DNA of 32,057 bases from NCBI GenBank assembly GCA_946624935.1, contig CAMOSN010000012.1:1-32057 (forward strand), read 5' to 3'. Below the pieces are notes generated by a model. The model was not told the DNA's origin. It was given only the letters and a program-made list of their open reading frames with translations, and did not search any database. Source of the stretch: an uncultured Lachnospiraceae bacterium. GTDB lineage: Bacteria > Bacillota > Clostridia > Lachnospirales > Lachnospiraceae. Shown one piece after another: positions 10,077-18,631 of the stretch (position 1 is its first letter; each line of letters begins with the position of its first letter). A program made the translations under genes and the position numbers.

Positions 10077-10784
10077 ATGATGAATGAGGATATGCACAAT
10101 CCGCAGGGGGTTACATCCCTGCCGGAGCAGATTCGGGAAAGTGTACGGCAGGGAAGGATCCGGGAAACCGGCAGACTGGTCAGTGAAGCAGTCGAAGCAG
10201 GTTATTCCGGGGAGGTGATCCTGTGTGAGGCGCTGATTCCCGGAATGAAGCAGGCCGGCAATGAATACCGGATGCAGGAGCAGGACATTCCGAAGCTTCT
10301 GTGTGCTGCGCGCAGCATGCAGATCGGAATGGATACCCTTCGTCCGGCAATGGAAACGGAAAACACACAGGAACAGTATCTGGGGAAGGCAATTCTGGGG
10401 ACGGTCGAGGGCGATCTGCATGAGGTCGGAAAAAATCTCGTGGCGATCATGTTTCGAAGTGTTGGGTTTGAAGTGATCGATCTGGGAGTGGATGTCTCGG
10501 AAAAACAGTTTCTGAAAGCAGTCAGGGAGCATCCGGACGCAGCTCTTGTATGTATTTCATCTTTGCTGACTACGTCGAACGTGCAGATGCGCCGGATCGT
10601 ACATGCACTGCGCAGCTCAGACCGTGGGAAGAAGCGGTTTATCATGGTGGGCGGAGGATCTGTAACGGAAAGCTTTGCGCAGGAGATCGGAGCAGACGCT
10701 TATACAGAGGACGCGGTCGATGCGGCAGCCGCCGCAAAGGAATACATCCTTTCCAGGAGGCGGCAGGAAGAGGGGAGCCAATGA
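10077..10784 (+). CDS. Corrinoid (cobalamin)-binding protein, methyltransferase-cognate type
   Basis: Small two-domain B12-binding protein (235 aa) like MtaC/MtbC/MttC corrinoid proteins. An N-terminal four-helix cap (about 10-95, with ALIPGMKQAGNEY) is followed by a Rossmann B12 domain. That domain has the lower-ligand motif DLHEVG (DxHxxG, His about residue 115), the SSLLT strand and the GGGSVT loop near 192-197. These proteins usually shuttle methyl groups between a substrate methyltransferase and a THF methyltransferase, but neither is encoded nearby. The gene overlaps the next one by 4 nt (ATGA), which implies translational coupling to a regulator. Starts at ATG 10062, 10077 or 10080 are possible; 10077 has GGGAAG about 7 nt upstream. 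A sensory use of the corrinoid is an inference. Confidence 0.88.
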   Translation: MMNEDMHNPQGVTSLPEQIRESVRQGRIRETGRLVSEAVEAGYSGEVILCEALIPGMKQAGNEYRMQEQDIPKLLCAARSMQIGMDTLRPAMETENTQEQYLGKAILGTVEGDLHEVGKNLVAIMFRSVGFEVIDLGVDVSEKQFLKAVREHPDAALVCISSLLTTSNVQMRRIVHALRSSDRGKKRFIMVGGGSVTESFAQEIGADAYTEDAVDAAAAAKEYILSRRRQEEGSQ

Positions 10785-12355
10785 GACTTACCGGCAATAT
10801 CCTTTTACAGTATTTATCCGGAATGTTCCCGGTGTGTGAAATGAACAGACCGGAAGATGGCAGGGGGCTGAAAGGCGCCCTGCTTTGTCATACGCCGGAG
10901 GACGGCCTGGCCGGGGCGGACCTGCCTGGCGGCCTGGAGGAATGGGTGTGTGTACTGGATACGGCAGGTGGGGAAGGAAAGCCGTGGCAGAGTATGACTG
11001 GCATGCTGACGGTTCCTTTCCGGGCAGGACTTCTGATCTTTGTAAAGAAAAAAGGGGAAACGCTGAAACCAAAGGAGGATGTGCCGTTTCTTGTGCTTGA
11101 AGCGTCGGATGCGGCGCTGGTGGTCAATGCGACAGGCCTGATCTTTGCACAGCTTCGTGAGTGGGAGGAGCGCCTGGAACACATCCAGTACCGTATGGGG
11201 AGCGCAAGAGAAATGCTGGAGACTTCCATGGCGGTTTTCGGCAATCCCCTGCTGGTGCTGGACGATACGATGTCAGTGATAACTTCCGTAAGCCCACAGG
11301 GAAAAAGCTCCTGGGAGGAAGCCTTTGCACCGGGGCGGGAGAAGATGGATCTGCTCCGGTCACTGTCGCGGGATCCGCAGTTTGCAGATTCCCGGAGCCG
11401 GAGGGATGTGTATGCCGGTCCGGATACGATCATCGGTTTCCACACATTGTGCTGGAACGTTTTTCGGGGAGGAAAGACCCGGTATACCCTGATCGTTGCT
11501 GAGGAAGGGAAGGGCTTCACACCGTCAGATGCGGATCTTCTGGAGCTGCTCGGAACACATGTAAAATTTGCCCTGTTTCATCAGGAACGTCCGGGGGAGG
11601 AGCGCTCCTCCAAGATCGAACCGGTACTCGTGCGAATTCTGGAGGACCGGCTGCTCGATTATCAGGAAGGGAGCCACATGCTCGAAACCCTGGGCTGGAA
11701 AAGCAGGCATCGGTATCTTGCTCTGGTGTATCAGCTGACCTATCTGGATCAGGAGGTTCTGCCGGTGCTGTCGATCTGCCGGTATATGCAGGAGCAGTTT
11801 CCGTGCTGCTGCAGTTTTCCGTTTGAAGGGGATATCGTCACCTTTTTCAATCTCTCTCTTTCGTCCGCGGCAGAGGAAGAGATGCACATGCAGTTGAAGC
11901 CTTTTATCCGGGACAGCTATCTGAAAGCCGGGTTCTCACGTGTGATGGAGGGGCATATGAACCTGCGCAGGCAGTTTGTGCAGGCAAAAACGGCACTGGA
12001 TGTCGGAGCCCGAAAGTATCCGTATCAGTGGATCAATTATTTTGATCAGGTGGCATTTTCCTATATTCTGGAACAGTCCGTACGCCGGCTGCCTGCCCGC
12101 ATGCTGGCGCACGGAGGGGTGCTGCGGCTGCTTGAATCCGACCATGTGCATGGAACGGAATATATCAAAACACTGAGGTGCTTCCTGGATCACCATCAGA
12201 ATGCGGTACAGACAGCCAGAGAGCTGTACATTCACAGAAGCACGTTCCTGTACCGGATGGAAAAGATCCGGGAGCTTCTGGAGAGCTCCCTGGAGGATCC
12301 GGAGGAGGTACTTTACATCATGTTTTCCCTGAGAGTGCTGGAGCAGAAAGGATAA
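10781..12355 (+). CDS. PucR/CdaR-family transcriptional regulator
   Basis: 524-aa regulator whose C-terminus carries the PucR-type helix-turn-helix (about residues 465-500, with NAVQTARELYIHRSTFLYRM). Before it is a degenerate GGDEF-like or CdaR-type domain (about 275-455). A GAF/PAS-like sensory segment lies around 135-270 (FGNPLLVLDDTMSVITS). The N-terminal 100 residues are not recognised. The start ATG 10781 overlaps the stop of the corrinoid gene as ATGA, with AGGGGAG upstream. A longer in-frame reading back to 10550 lies inside the corrinoid gene and is not used. Members of this family often activate adjacent catabolic genes, so the flanking GH42 gene, 15 bp downstream, is the natural target. 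That is an inference. Confidence 0.87.
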   Translation: MRLTGNILLQYLSGMFPVCEMNRPEDGRGLKGALLCHTPEDGLAGADLPGGLEEWVCVLDTAGGEGKPWQSMTGMLTVPFRAGLLIFVKKKGETLKPKEDVPFLVLEASDAALVVNATGLIFAQLREWEERLEHIQYRMGSAREMLETSMAVFGNPLLVLDDTMSVITSVSPQGKSSWEEAFAPGREKMDLLRSLSRDPQFADSRSRRDVYAGPDTIIGFHTLCWNVFRGGKTRYTLIVAEEGKGFTPSDADLLELLGTHVKFALFHQERPGEERSSKIEPVLVRILEDRLLDYQEGSHMLETLGWKSRHRYLALVYQLTYLDQEVLPVLSICRYMQEQFPCCCSFPFEGDIVTFFNLSLSSAAEEEMHMQLKPFIRDSYLKAGFSRVMEGHMNLRRQFVQAKTALDVGARKYPYQWINYFDQVAFSYILEQSVRRLPARMLAHGGVLRLLESDHVHGTEYIKTLRCFLDHHQNAVQTARELYIHRSTFLYRMEKIRELLESSLEDPEEVLYIMFSLRVLEQKG

Positions 12356-12370
12356 AAGGAGAGCAAGGGC

Positions 12371-14488
12371 ATGGAGCTGAAGATGGACAGAATATGGCAT
12401 GGCGGGGATTACAATCCGGAGCAGTGGCTGGAATTCCCGGATATTCTCGAGGAGGATATCGTTCTTTTGAAGAAAGCGAAATGCAATATTGTGACGCTGG
12501 GGGTTTTCTCCTGGTCCATGCTGGAGCCGCAGGAAGGAAACTGGCAGTTTGACTGGCTGGGAAAAATTATCGACCGTCTGTGGGCAGAAGGGATTTCCGT
12601 TATTCTGGCCACCCCGTCCGGGGCCAGGCCGAAGTGGCTCGCCGACCGGTATCCGCAGGTGCTGCGCTGCAATGAGGATGGGACCAGGCGTTTTTACGGG
12701 ACACGGCATAACCATTGCTATACCTCTCCGGTTTATCGCGAAAAAACGGCAGCGATCGACCGGGCACTCTCGAAGCGCTTCGGAGCGCATCCGGCAGTGA
12801 AGCTGTGGCATATTTCCAACGAGCTGGGAGGAGAGTGCTTCTGTCCTTTGTGCCAGGAGGCATTCCGAAACTGGCTGAGGGATCGATATCAGTCGATCGA
12901 TGTACTGAACCGCCGGTGGAGCACAGTGTTCTGGAGCCATGTTTACGACAGCTTTGATCAGATCGAGGCGCCGTCCTCCAACGGCGAGAACCAGCTGCAT
13001 GCACTGAAGCTGGACTGGAAGCGTTTTGTGACGCACCAGACGGCAGATTTTCTGCGCAGTGAGATCCGGGCAGTGCGCACATACAGCAATTTGCCGGTCA
13101 CAACCAATCTGATGTATTATTACAGAGGGCTGGATTATTTTAAACTATCGAAGGAGATCGATGTCGTGTCCTGGGATACCTATCCTACCTGGCATAAGCA
13201 TTCTGACGCGGAAACGGCACTCGATAACGGAATGTGTCATGACTTGATGCGCTCCCTGAAGGGAAAACCGTTTCTGCAGATGGAATCATCGCCATCTGCT
13301 ACCAACTGGCAGGGGGTGAGCAAGCTCAAAAAGCCGCATCTTCTTGCGGCACAGGCCCTGCAGGCTGTTGCCCATGGCTCAGACGGCGCGATGTACTTCC
13401 AGATACGCCAGAGCCGTGGTTCTGCAGAGAAGTTCCACGGGGCTGTGATCGATCATTACGGCGGGGCGGACACCCGAGTGATGCATGAGGTGGCGCAGAC
13501 GGGTGAGCTTCTTGCAAAGCTTGGAGAGATCGTCGGAACAAGGGCTGTAAGTGAGGCGGTGATTCTGTATGACTGGGACAGCATCTGGGCGATGGAGGAC
13601 AGCCAGGGCCCCCGGAATGAGGGGCTGCATTACACAGAGCTGCTTCTTCATTTTTATCGTGCACTGACCCGCTGCGGGATCGGTGTGGATTTGAAGGATG
13701 AGGAAAGCCTGATGCAGCCGGGAGTTCTTGCGAAGGTCCGTCTGCTGATCATTCCCATGGGCTACATGTTCCGGTGCGGATTTGACCGGGCGGTGGAAGC
13801 GTTTGTCCGGGATGGAGGCATTCTGATCACAACCTTCTGGAGCGGGATCGTCGACGAAAACGACCGGTGTTATCTGGGCGGGATACCGCATGGGCTGACG
13901 CAGGTGCTCGGGGTGCGCAGCTCCGAGATCGACGGGCTGTATGACTGGGAGCACAATGTGCTGGTTGGACGGGAGACGGACGGAGAGCGGAATGAATATG
14001 AATGCCGCTATCTGTGCGATCTGCCGGTAACGACTGGCCTGGATGAGGCGATGACCGGGGCGCATCTCCACGGGAAGCCGGATATCCTTCTGAAATACGG
14101 AAAGGATTTTTATCAGGGAATGCCGGCGCTGACACGAAATATCTGCGGCTCGGGAGAAGCCTGGTACCTTGCATCGCACGCCGGGGAGAAGCTCTATGAG
14201 GACATGCTTCTTCGGATCGCACAAGAGCACAGGCTCGGACTGGTAGGGAGGGAAACCGGTGCGCTTCTGCCGAATGGTCTGCAGGTCACGCAGCGGGCAG
14301 GAAATGGCTGGTGCTATCGGTTCTATCAGAATTTTTCAGAGGAGTCGGTGGAGGTGACGCTTCCCGGGAATGAGTGGGAGGTGATCGCCACGGAGCAGTG
14401 GGGAGAAGGCGTCATGGAAGATGCGCACTCCCGGATCATTCCGCAATATGGCTTCCTGATCTGCCGGAAAGCATCCGGGGAGGCTTGA
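12371..14488 (+). CDS. Beta-galactosidase, glycoside hydrolase family 42
   Basis: GH42 enzyme (705 aa, typical length) acting on beta-galactosides, often plant or host oligosaccharides rather than lactose itself. It opens with IWHGGDYNPEQW, the family N-terminal strand. The acid/base is Glu151 in WHISNELGG and the nucleophile Glu305 in FLQMESSPS. CFCPLC just after the acid/base matches the cysteine cluster that binds zinc in structurally known GH42 enzymes. The trimerisation domain (about 395-620) and a short C-terminal sandwich follow. There is no signal peptide. AAGGAG lies 9 nt before ATG 12371. Only 15 bp separate it from the PucR regulator, so they are probably co-transcribed. Confidence 0.95.
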   Translation: MELKMDRIWHGGDYNPEQWLEFPDILEEDIVLLKKAKCNIVTLGVFSWSMLEPQEGNWQFDWLGKIIDRLWAEGISVILATPSGARPKWLADRYPQVLRCNEDGTRRFYGTRHNHCYTSPVYREKTAAIDRALSKRFGAHPAVKLWHISNELGGECFCPLCQEAFRNWLRDRYQSIDVLNRRWSTVFWSHVYDSFDQIEAPSSNGENQLHALKLDWKRFVTHQTADFLRSEIRAVRTYSNLPVTTNLMYYYRGLDYFKLSKEIDVVSWDTYPTWHKHSDAETALDNGMCHDLMRSLKGKPFLQMESSPSATNWQGVSKLKKPHLLAAQALQAVAHGSDGAMYFQIRQSRGSAEKFHGAVIDHYGGADTRVMHEVAQTGELLAKLGEIVGTRAVSEAVILYDWDSIWAMEDSQGPRNEGLHYTELLLHFYRALTRCGIGVDLKDEESLMQPGVLAKVRLLIIPMGYMFRCGFDRAVEAFVRDGGILITTFWSGIVDENDRCYLGGIPHGLTQVLGVRSSEIDGLYDWEHNVLVGRETDGERNEYECRYLCDLPVTTGLDEAMTGAHLHGKPDILLKYGKDFYQGMPALTRNICGSGEAWYLASHAGEKLYEDMLLRIAQEHRLGLVGRETGALLPNGLQVTQRAGNGWCYRFYQNFSEESVEVTLPGNEWEVIATEQWGEGVMEDAHSRIIPQYGFLICRKASGEA

Positions 14489-14490
14489 GC

Positions 14491-15267
14491 ATGCAGGGAA
14501 AAACACATCTGGTGGTTGGCACAGCCCTGGCACTTGTGCTTCTGCCGCCGGTCGGGCTGCAGGGGCTGATACTTGGCACCGGCCTGGCAGCACTGGGCAG
14601 TGTGATCAGCGACATTGATTCCGGGCATTCCGGGGCAGGACAGGATGCTGCAAGAGTGATGGCGCTCTCTGCAATTATTGTGATCCTGACCGTGGCTGCG
14701 GATCTGACCTTTCATGCCGGGATCCTGAATGGAATCGCGCAGCGAATGCGTATGAACAGCAGTCTGGCGGCAGGGATCGTGTTTGTCGTGATTCTGCTCT
14801 CCGGCATCCTGCTTCCCCATCGGTCCTTTATGCATTCCATCACGGGAGGGGCGCTGCTGTGCGCATGTCTGTATCAGCTCATGCCACGGGACTGGGCCTA
14901 TTTTGCAGTCGGTTTTGGATCTCATCTGCTTCTGGATGTGACCAACCAGCGGGGAGAGCAGCTGTTCTTTCCGCTTCGGAAGCGATATGCGCTGCGGTGG
15001 TTTAAGTCCAACGGTTTTGTGAACCGGCTGCTGCTGGCGGCCGGCGGCGCGGCACTGGCAATTGTATTGTACCATTATGCGGCTCCCTATATCCGGGAGA
15101 CTGCTCAGGGAGTCGGACAGGTCGCCCAGGGAGCGGGACAGGTGCTGCAGGGGGCCGGAAAAATGGCTTCCGAGGCAGCGCAACGTGCCGGAGAGGCAGC
15201 GCAGAAAGCCGCCCGGGGTGCGGGTGAATCCCTGCGTTCCGGCATGGATCAGCTTGCCGGAAAGTAG
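14491..15267 (+). CDS. YdjM-like (DUF457) membrane-bound metal-dependent hydrolase with heptad-repeat tail
   Basis: 258-aa membrane protein of the YdjM/DUF457 group, predicted metal-dependent hydrolases. Candidate metal ligands are His6, Asp41/Asp43 (SDIDSGH), His110/His115 (PHRSFMHS) and His145/Asp149 (GSHLLLDVT). About five hydrophobic segments span residues 8-30, 55-75, 92-108, 118-142 and 178-197. Residues 205-246 are six heptads of the type AQGxGQV, not part of the core family, giving an amphipathic tail after the last membrane segment. The start ATG 14491 lies 2 nt after the GH42 stop with GGGGAGG upstream. A longer upstream reading is rejected because it lies in the GH42 gene. The substrate is unknown. 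Confidence 0.83.
   Translation: MQGKTHLVVGTALALVLLPPVGLQGLILGTGLAALGSVISDIDSGHSGAGQDAARVMALSAIIVILTVAADLTFHAGILNGIAQRMRMNSSLAAGIVFVVILLSGILLPHRSFMHSITGGALLCACLYQLMPRDWAYFAVGFGSHLLLDVTNQRGEQLFFPLRKRYALRWFKSNGFVNRLLLAAGGAALAIVLYHYAAPYIRETAQGVGQVAQGAGQVLQGAGKMASEAAQRAGEAAQKAARGAGESLRSGMDQLAGK
15103..15228 (+). repeat. 21-bp tandem repeat coding six heptads
   Basis: Inside the YdjM-like gene, six consecutive 21-bp units encode heptads beginning AQGVGQV, AQGAGQV, LQGAGKM, ASEAAQR, AGEAAQK and AARGAGE. The first three units share GGGA/GGGG-C-GGACAGGT-like DNA and the last three diverge. The pattern suggests expansion by slippage and predicts a rod-like amphipathic helix, probably lying on the membrane or self-associating. 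Confidence 0.7.
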
Positions 15268-15326
15268 AGGGATGTACTTTGGGCAGCTACTTTGCCGGAT
15301 GGCAGCATTCCGGGGAAATGCCGGAC

Positions 15327-15355
15327 TTGAAACCGGCATGCCGCTGCGTTATACT
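15327..15355 (+). promoter_or_regulatory. Sigma-A promoter of the phosphohexomutase gene
   Basis: TTGAAA at 15327-15332 and TATACT at 15350-15355 are separated by exactly 17 bp. The site lies in the 183-bp gap before the phosphohexomutase gene, about 95 bp from its start codon. A perfect 7-bp inverted repeat (ATGCCGG at 15318-15324, CCGGCAT at 15333-15339) brackets the -35 element and could be an operator, but no regulator can be named. Confidence 0.6.
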
Positions 15356-15450
15356 TGTTGAAATGCTGGTGACTGCTTCCCGGGAACTGCAGCGCACTGC
15401 AGGCTGCCCGAAAGGAAATGCAGGTGAGAATGGAAGAGGGGGAAAGGAAT

Positions 15451-17142
15451 ATGAATGCACAGGAACGATATGATTTATGGTTGACAAAGCTTTCTCTTTC
15501 CGATCCGCTCAGACAGGAATTGCTGAACGTCAGCGGGGATGAGAAAGAGATCAACGATCGGTTTTATCAGGAGATCGTGTTCGGGACGGCAGGCCTTCGC
15601 GGGATCTGCGGGGCCGGAACCAACCGCATGAATGTACTCACGGTGGGTCGTGCGACCCAGGGCATTGCCAATTATATTAAGAAGTCCGGGGAGGACCCGA
15701 TGAAGGGCGTGGCGATCGCCTATGACTGCCGCTATCACTCCAGGGAGTTTTCCGAGCTGGTCGCTTCCATCATGGCCGGAAACGGCATCCGCACCTACCT
15801 GTTCCCCTCCATGCGTCCGACACCCGAGCTTTCCTTTGCGATCCGTAAGCTTGGCTGCATTTCCGGCGTCAACATGACCGCAAGTCACAATCCGAAGGAA
15901 TACAATGGGTACAAGGTGTACTGGTCGGACGGTGCACAGATTTCCGGAGAAATCTCCGAAGGAATGCTTGCCGAGATCCAGAAGCTGGATTTCTTTGATA
16001 CCTTTGCACAGATGCCGCTGGATACAGCGCGCGAAAAGGGTCTGGTGGTCATGATCGGAGAGGAGATGGACCGCAGCTATCTGGAGTATATCAAGAGTAT
16101 GCGCCAGCACCCGGATGAGGAGCTTGACCACAGTGTATGCATCGTGTATACTCCGTTGAACGGAGCCGGCTCCATCCCCGTGAGAACGGTTCTCACCGAG
16201 ATGGGCTACACCAATTTTCACATTGTTCCCGAGCAGGAAATGCCCGATCCCGAATTTACGACTGTCGGCTATCCCAACCCCGAGGATCCGAGGGGATTTC
16301 ATCTGGCTGAGAAGCTGGGCAGGGAGGTAGGAGCGGAGGTGCTGATCGCAACGGATCCCGACAGTGACCGGATGGCGATCGAGGTTCCGGGCGGAGACGG
16401 GGAGTACCATTTCCTGAACGGCAACCAGACCGGCGCCATGCTCATCGCTTATATGGCGCAGGGTATGAAGGAGGCGGGCACCCTTCCGGAGAAAGCCGCA
16501 CTGATCAAATCCATCGTGACCGGCGATATGGGAGCGGCGATTGCGAAAAGCTACGGCATCGAGGTATTCCAGACGCTTACCGGCTTTAAGAACATCTGCG
16601 GGAAAATCCATGATGTGTACGACAAAGGCTACAGCTACTTTTTCGGGTACGAGGAGAGCATCGGCTGCGCTCCCGGTGAAGCGGTGCGCGATAAGGATGG
16701 TGTGTGCTGTGCAATGCTCGTCGCTGAGATGACCGCCTGGTACAAAAAGAAAGGCATGACACTTCTTGACGGACTCGAGGAGCTGTATCGTAAATATGGC
16801 TTTTACAGCGAGGATCAGGTGTCTCTGGTGCGCGAAGGCGCCGAGGGAGCGGCGCTGATCGAGCGGATCATGGATGCGTTCCGTGAAGGGAAGCCCCAGG
16901 CCTTCGGACCGTTCAAGGTCAGGAAGACGACCGACTATATCCATGGCTATGAGGATATTCCGGCATCGAACGTGCTGCGTTTCGATCTGGGAGATGGAAC
17001 CTGGTTTGCCATGCGTCCGTCAGGGACCGAGCCGAAGATCAAGTTTTACTATTATGCGGTTGCTGACAATAAGGCAGACTCTGCAAAACGGGTCGAGGAA
17101 ATGAAGCAGGCCGTGGACGAGCTGATCCGTAAGGTCTCATAA
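15451..17142 (+). CDS. Phospho-sugar mutase (alpha-phosphoglucomutase / phosphomannomutase family)
   Basis: 563-aa alpha-D-phosphohexomutase, interconverting sugar 1- and 6-phosphates, most likely glucose (PgcA-like). The four family landmarks are present. These are the phosphoserine loop TASHNPKEYNGYK with active Ser145, the Mg-binding loop ATDPDSDRM near 309-317, the sugar-binding GYEESIGC near 400, and the phosphate-binding RPSGTEPKIKFYY near 524-536. Length matches the long clostridial/Bacillus PgcA group. ATG 15451 has GAAAGGA 3 nt upstream, and an upstream in-frame start at 15418 lacks this. It has its own promoter and a downstream hairpin, so it is probably monocistronic. It would feed glucose-1-phosphate to glycogen or cell-wall precursors. 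Confidence 0.94.
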   Translation: MNAQERYDLWLTKLSLSDPLRQELLNVSGDEKEINDRFYQEIVFGTAGLRGICGAGTNRMNVLTVGRATQGIANYIKKSGEDPMKGVAIAYDCRYHSREFSELVASIMAGNGIRTYLFPSMRPTPELSFAIRKLGCISGVNMTASHNPKEYNGYKVYWSDGAQISGEISEGMLAEIQKLDFFDTFAQMPLDTAREKGLVVMIGEEMDRSYLEYIKSMRQHPDEELDHSVCIVYTPLNGAGSIPVRTVLTEMGYTNFHIVPEQEMPDPEFTTVGYPNPEDPRGFHLAEKLGREVGAEVLIATDPDSDRMAIEVPGGDGEYHFLNGNQTGAMLIAYMAQGMKEAGTLPEKAALIKSIVTGDMGAAIAKSYGIEVFQTLTGFKNICGKIHDVYDKGYSYFFGYEESIGCAPGEAVRDKDGVCCAMLVAEMTAWYKKKGMTLLDGLEELYRKYGFYSEDQVSLVREGAEGAALIERIMDAFREGKPQAFGPFKVRKTTDYIHGYEDIPASNVLRFDLGDGTWFAMRPSGTEPKIKFYYYAVADNKADSAKRVEEMKQAVDELIRKVS

Positions 17143-17177
17143 CAGCATTGGTTTAACAAAAATGACCCGCACAGTGC

Positions 17178-17210
17178 AGGAAGCAGCTCTGGAAAACAGG
17201 GCTGCTTCCT
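17178..17210 (+). terminator. Hairpin terminator after the phosphohexomutase gene
   Basis: AGGAAGCAGC at 17178-17187 pairs perfectly with GCTGCTTCCT at 17201-17210. The stem can extend inward by four more pairs, one of them G-U, around a GAAAA loop. The following bases are only moderately T-rich (GATTGTTACG), so termination may be incomplete. Confidence 0.65.
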
Positions 17211-17258
17211 GATTGTTACGATTGCAGCGATTATAAATAGAAAGGAAACAGGACATCT

Positions 17259-18035
17259 ATGCGGTTATTGCTGATCCGGCACGGAGATCCGGATTATGAA
17301 CATGATTCTCTTACTGACACCGGTAAAATTGAGGCGCAGCTTCTGGCGGAGCGTATGAAGAAGGAGAGGCCGGATGCATGGTTTGTATCTCCGCTGGGCC
17401 GTGCCAGACGGACAGCGGCGCCTTCGCTTGCTGCGCTGGATGCCGATGCACAGGTGCTGGACTGGCTGGAGGAATTTCCGGCAAAGCTGGATGTCAACGA
17501 AGATCCGTATTTGCAGAAGGCCTTCCCCGATACCAGGCGGCGGGAGGACGGCAGCTATGCGCCGCGCATCGTGTGGGACCAGCTCCCGGGGGCATGGCGA
17601 AACGTGCCGGAATATTACGACCCGCAAAAGTGGAGAGAGATGCCGCCGGCGCTCAAAAGCGATATGGAATGGTGCTACGAGCGCGTATGTAAAGGCCTGG
17701 ATGCGCTGCTGGCGCAGTTCGGCTACGTGCGGGACGGTGGCCTGTACCGCACAGAACAGGGGAGCAACCGGACCATTGCCCTGTTCTGCCACTACGGCGT
17801 GAGCTGCGTGATGCTTTCCTACCTGTGGGGCGTGTCACCGTTCGTGCTGTGGAGCAGCCTTGTGATGGCACCGACCTCGGTTACGGAGCTTTTCACCGAG
17901 GAGCGCGAAAAAGGGATCGCTGCTTTCCGGGCCACAAAGGTGGGCGATATTTCCCACCTGTATGCCGCCGGCCGGCAGCCTTCCTTTGCTGCACGCTTCT
18001 GCTCCGTATATGAAAATACCGGCGAGCGGCACTGA
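17259..18035 (+). CDS. Histidine phosphatase family protein
   Basis: 258-aa member of the phosphoglycerate-mutase-like histidine phosphatase clan. The N-terminal LLLIRHGDPDYE contains the phospho-accepting His8 in the RHG motif, and LTDTGKIEAQLLAERM and SPLGRARRTA follow as usual. A second catalytic His is likely in IALFCHYGVSCVM. The protein is longer than minimal members because of an insertion around residues 75-150. GAAAGGA precedes ATG 17259 by about 9 nt. The substrate cannot be deduced. It sits between the mutase terminator and ispF, and may start a unit with ispF (31 bp apart). Confidence 0.88.
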   Translation: MRLLLIRHGDPDYEHDSLTDTGKIEAQLLAERMKKERPDAWFVSPLGRARRTAAPSLAALDADAQVLDWLEEFPAKLDVNEDPYLQKAFPDTRRREDGSYAPRIVWDQLPGAWRNVPEYYDPQKWREMPPALKSDMEWCYERVCKGLDALLAQFGYVRDGGLYRTEQGSNRTIALFCHYGVSCVMLSYLWGVSPFVLWSSLVMAPTSVTELFTEEREKGIAAFRATKVGDISHLYAAGRQPSFAARFCSVYENTGERH

Positions 18036-18066
18036 TGTGTGATGTGTTTGAGATGAGGAACAGAAT

Positions 18067-18612
18067 ATGAGAGTAGGAACAGGATATGACGTACACCGAC
18101 TGGTGGAGGGCCGGGCACTGATCCTCGGCGGCGTGGAGATTCCTTATGAGAAGGGTCTGCTTGGGCATTCCGATGCGGATGTGATCGTACATGCGATCAT
18201 GGATGCACTTCTGGGAGCTGCGGCGCTGGGCGACATCGGACAGCATTTCCCCGACACGGATCCTGAGTGGGAGGGGGCCTCCAGTATTGCAATGCTTGCG
18301 CAGGTGGGGAAGCTGCTGGAAGAGCATAATTATATGATTGAGAACATCGATTCAACGATCATTGCGCAGCGTCCGAAGCTGATGCCCTATCTGCCGCAGA
18401 TGCGTGAAAATGTGGCACAGGCTCTTGGACTGGAGATCGATCAGGTGAGTATCAAGGCTACGACGGAGGAGAAGCTGGGCTTTACCGGATCGGGCGAAGG
18501 AATCAGCGCGCAGGCGATCTGCTGTCTGATTCCGCTGATGGATCTGGTGACAAGCGATATTGTGATGAACGGGGGAGGCTGCAGCGGCTGTGGAGGCTGC
18601 AGCGGCAGGTAA
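18067..18612 (+). CDS. ispF: 2-C-methyl-D-erythritol 2,4-cyclodiphosphate synthase with Cys/Gly-rich tail
   Basis: IspF of the non-mevalonate isoprenoid pathway, cyclising CDP-methylerythritol phosphate. Zinc ligands Asp8 and His10 (GTGYDVH) and His34 (LLGHSDADV) are present, as are [11 protein letters not shown] and the C-terminal [17 protein letters not shown]. Normal IspF ends at about 157-160 residues. This one has 181 residues, with an appended [15 protein letters not shown] carrying three cysteines. The tail is encoded by near-repeated GGCTGCAGCGGC units. There is no ispD next to it. The RBS is GATGAGG before ATG 18067. The core call is secure; the tail's role (metal binding or slippage product) is unknown. 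Confidence 0.96.
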   Translation: MRVGTGYDVHRLVEGRALILGGVEIPYEKGLLGHSDADVIVHAIMDALLGAAALGDIGQHFPDTDPEWEGASSIAMLAQVGKLLEEHNYMIENIDSTIIAQRPKLMPYLPQMRENVAQALGLEIDQVSIKATTEEKLGFTGSGEGISAQAICCLIPLMDLVTSDIVMNGGGCSGCGGCSGR

Positions 18613-18631
18613 TGATCCGTGGAGGCAGTTC

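Noticed and set aside
15475-16944. Long minus-strand open frame (489 codons) inside the phosphohexomutase gene
   Set aside because: Antisense shadow; the plus strand has all mutase motifs.
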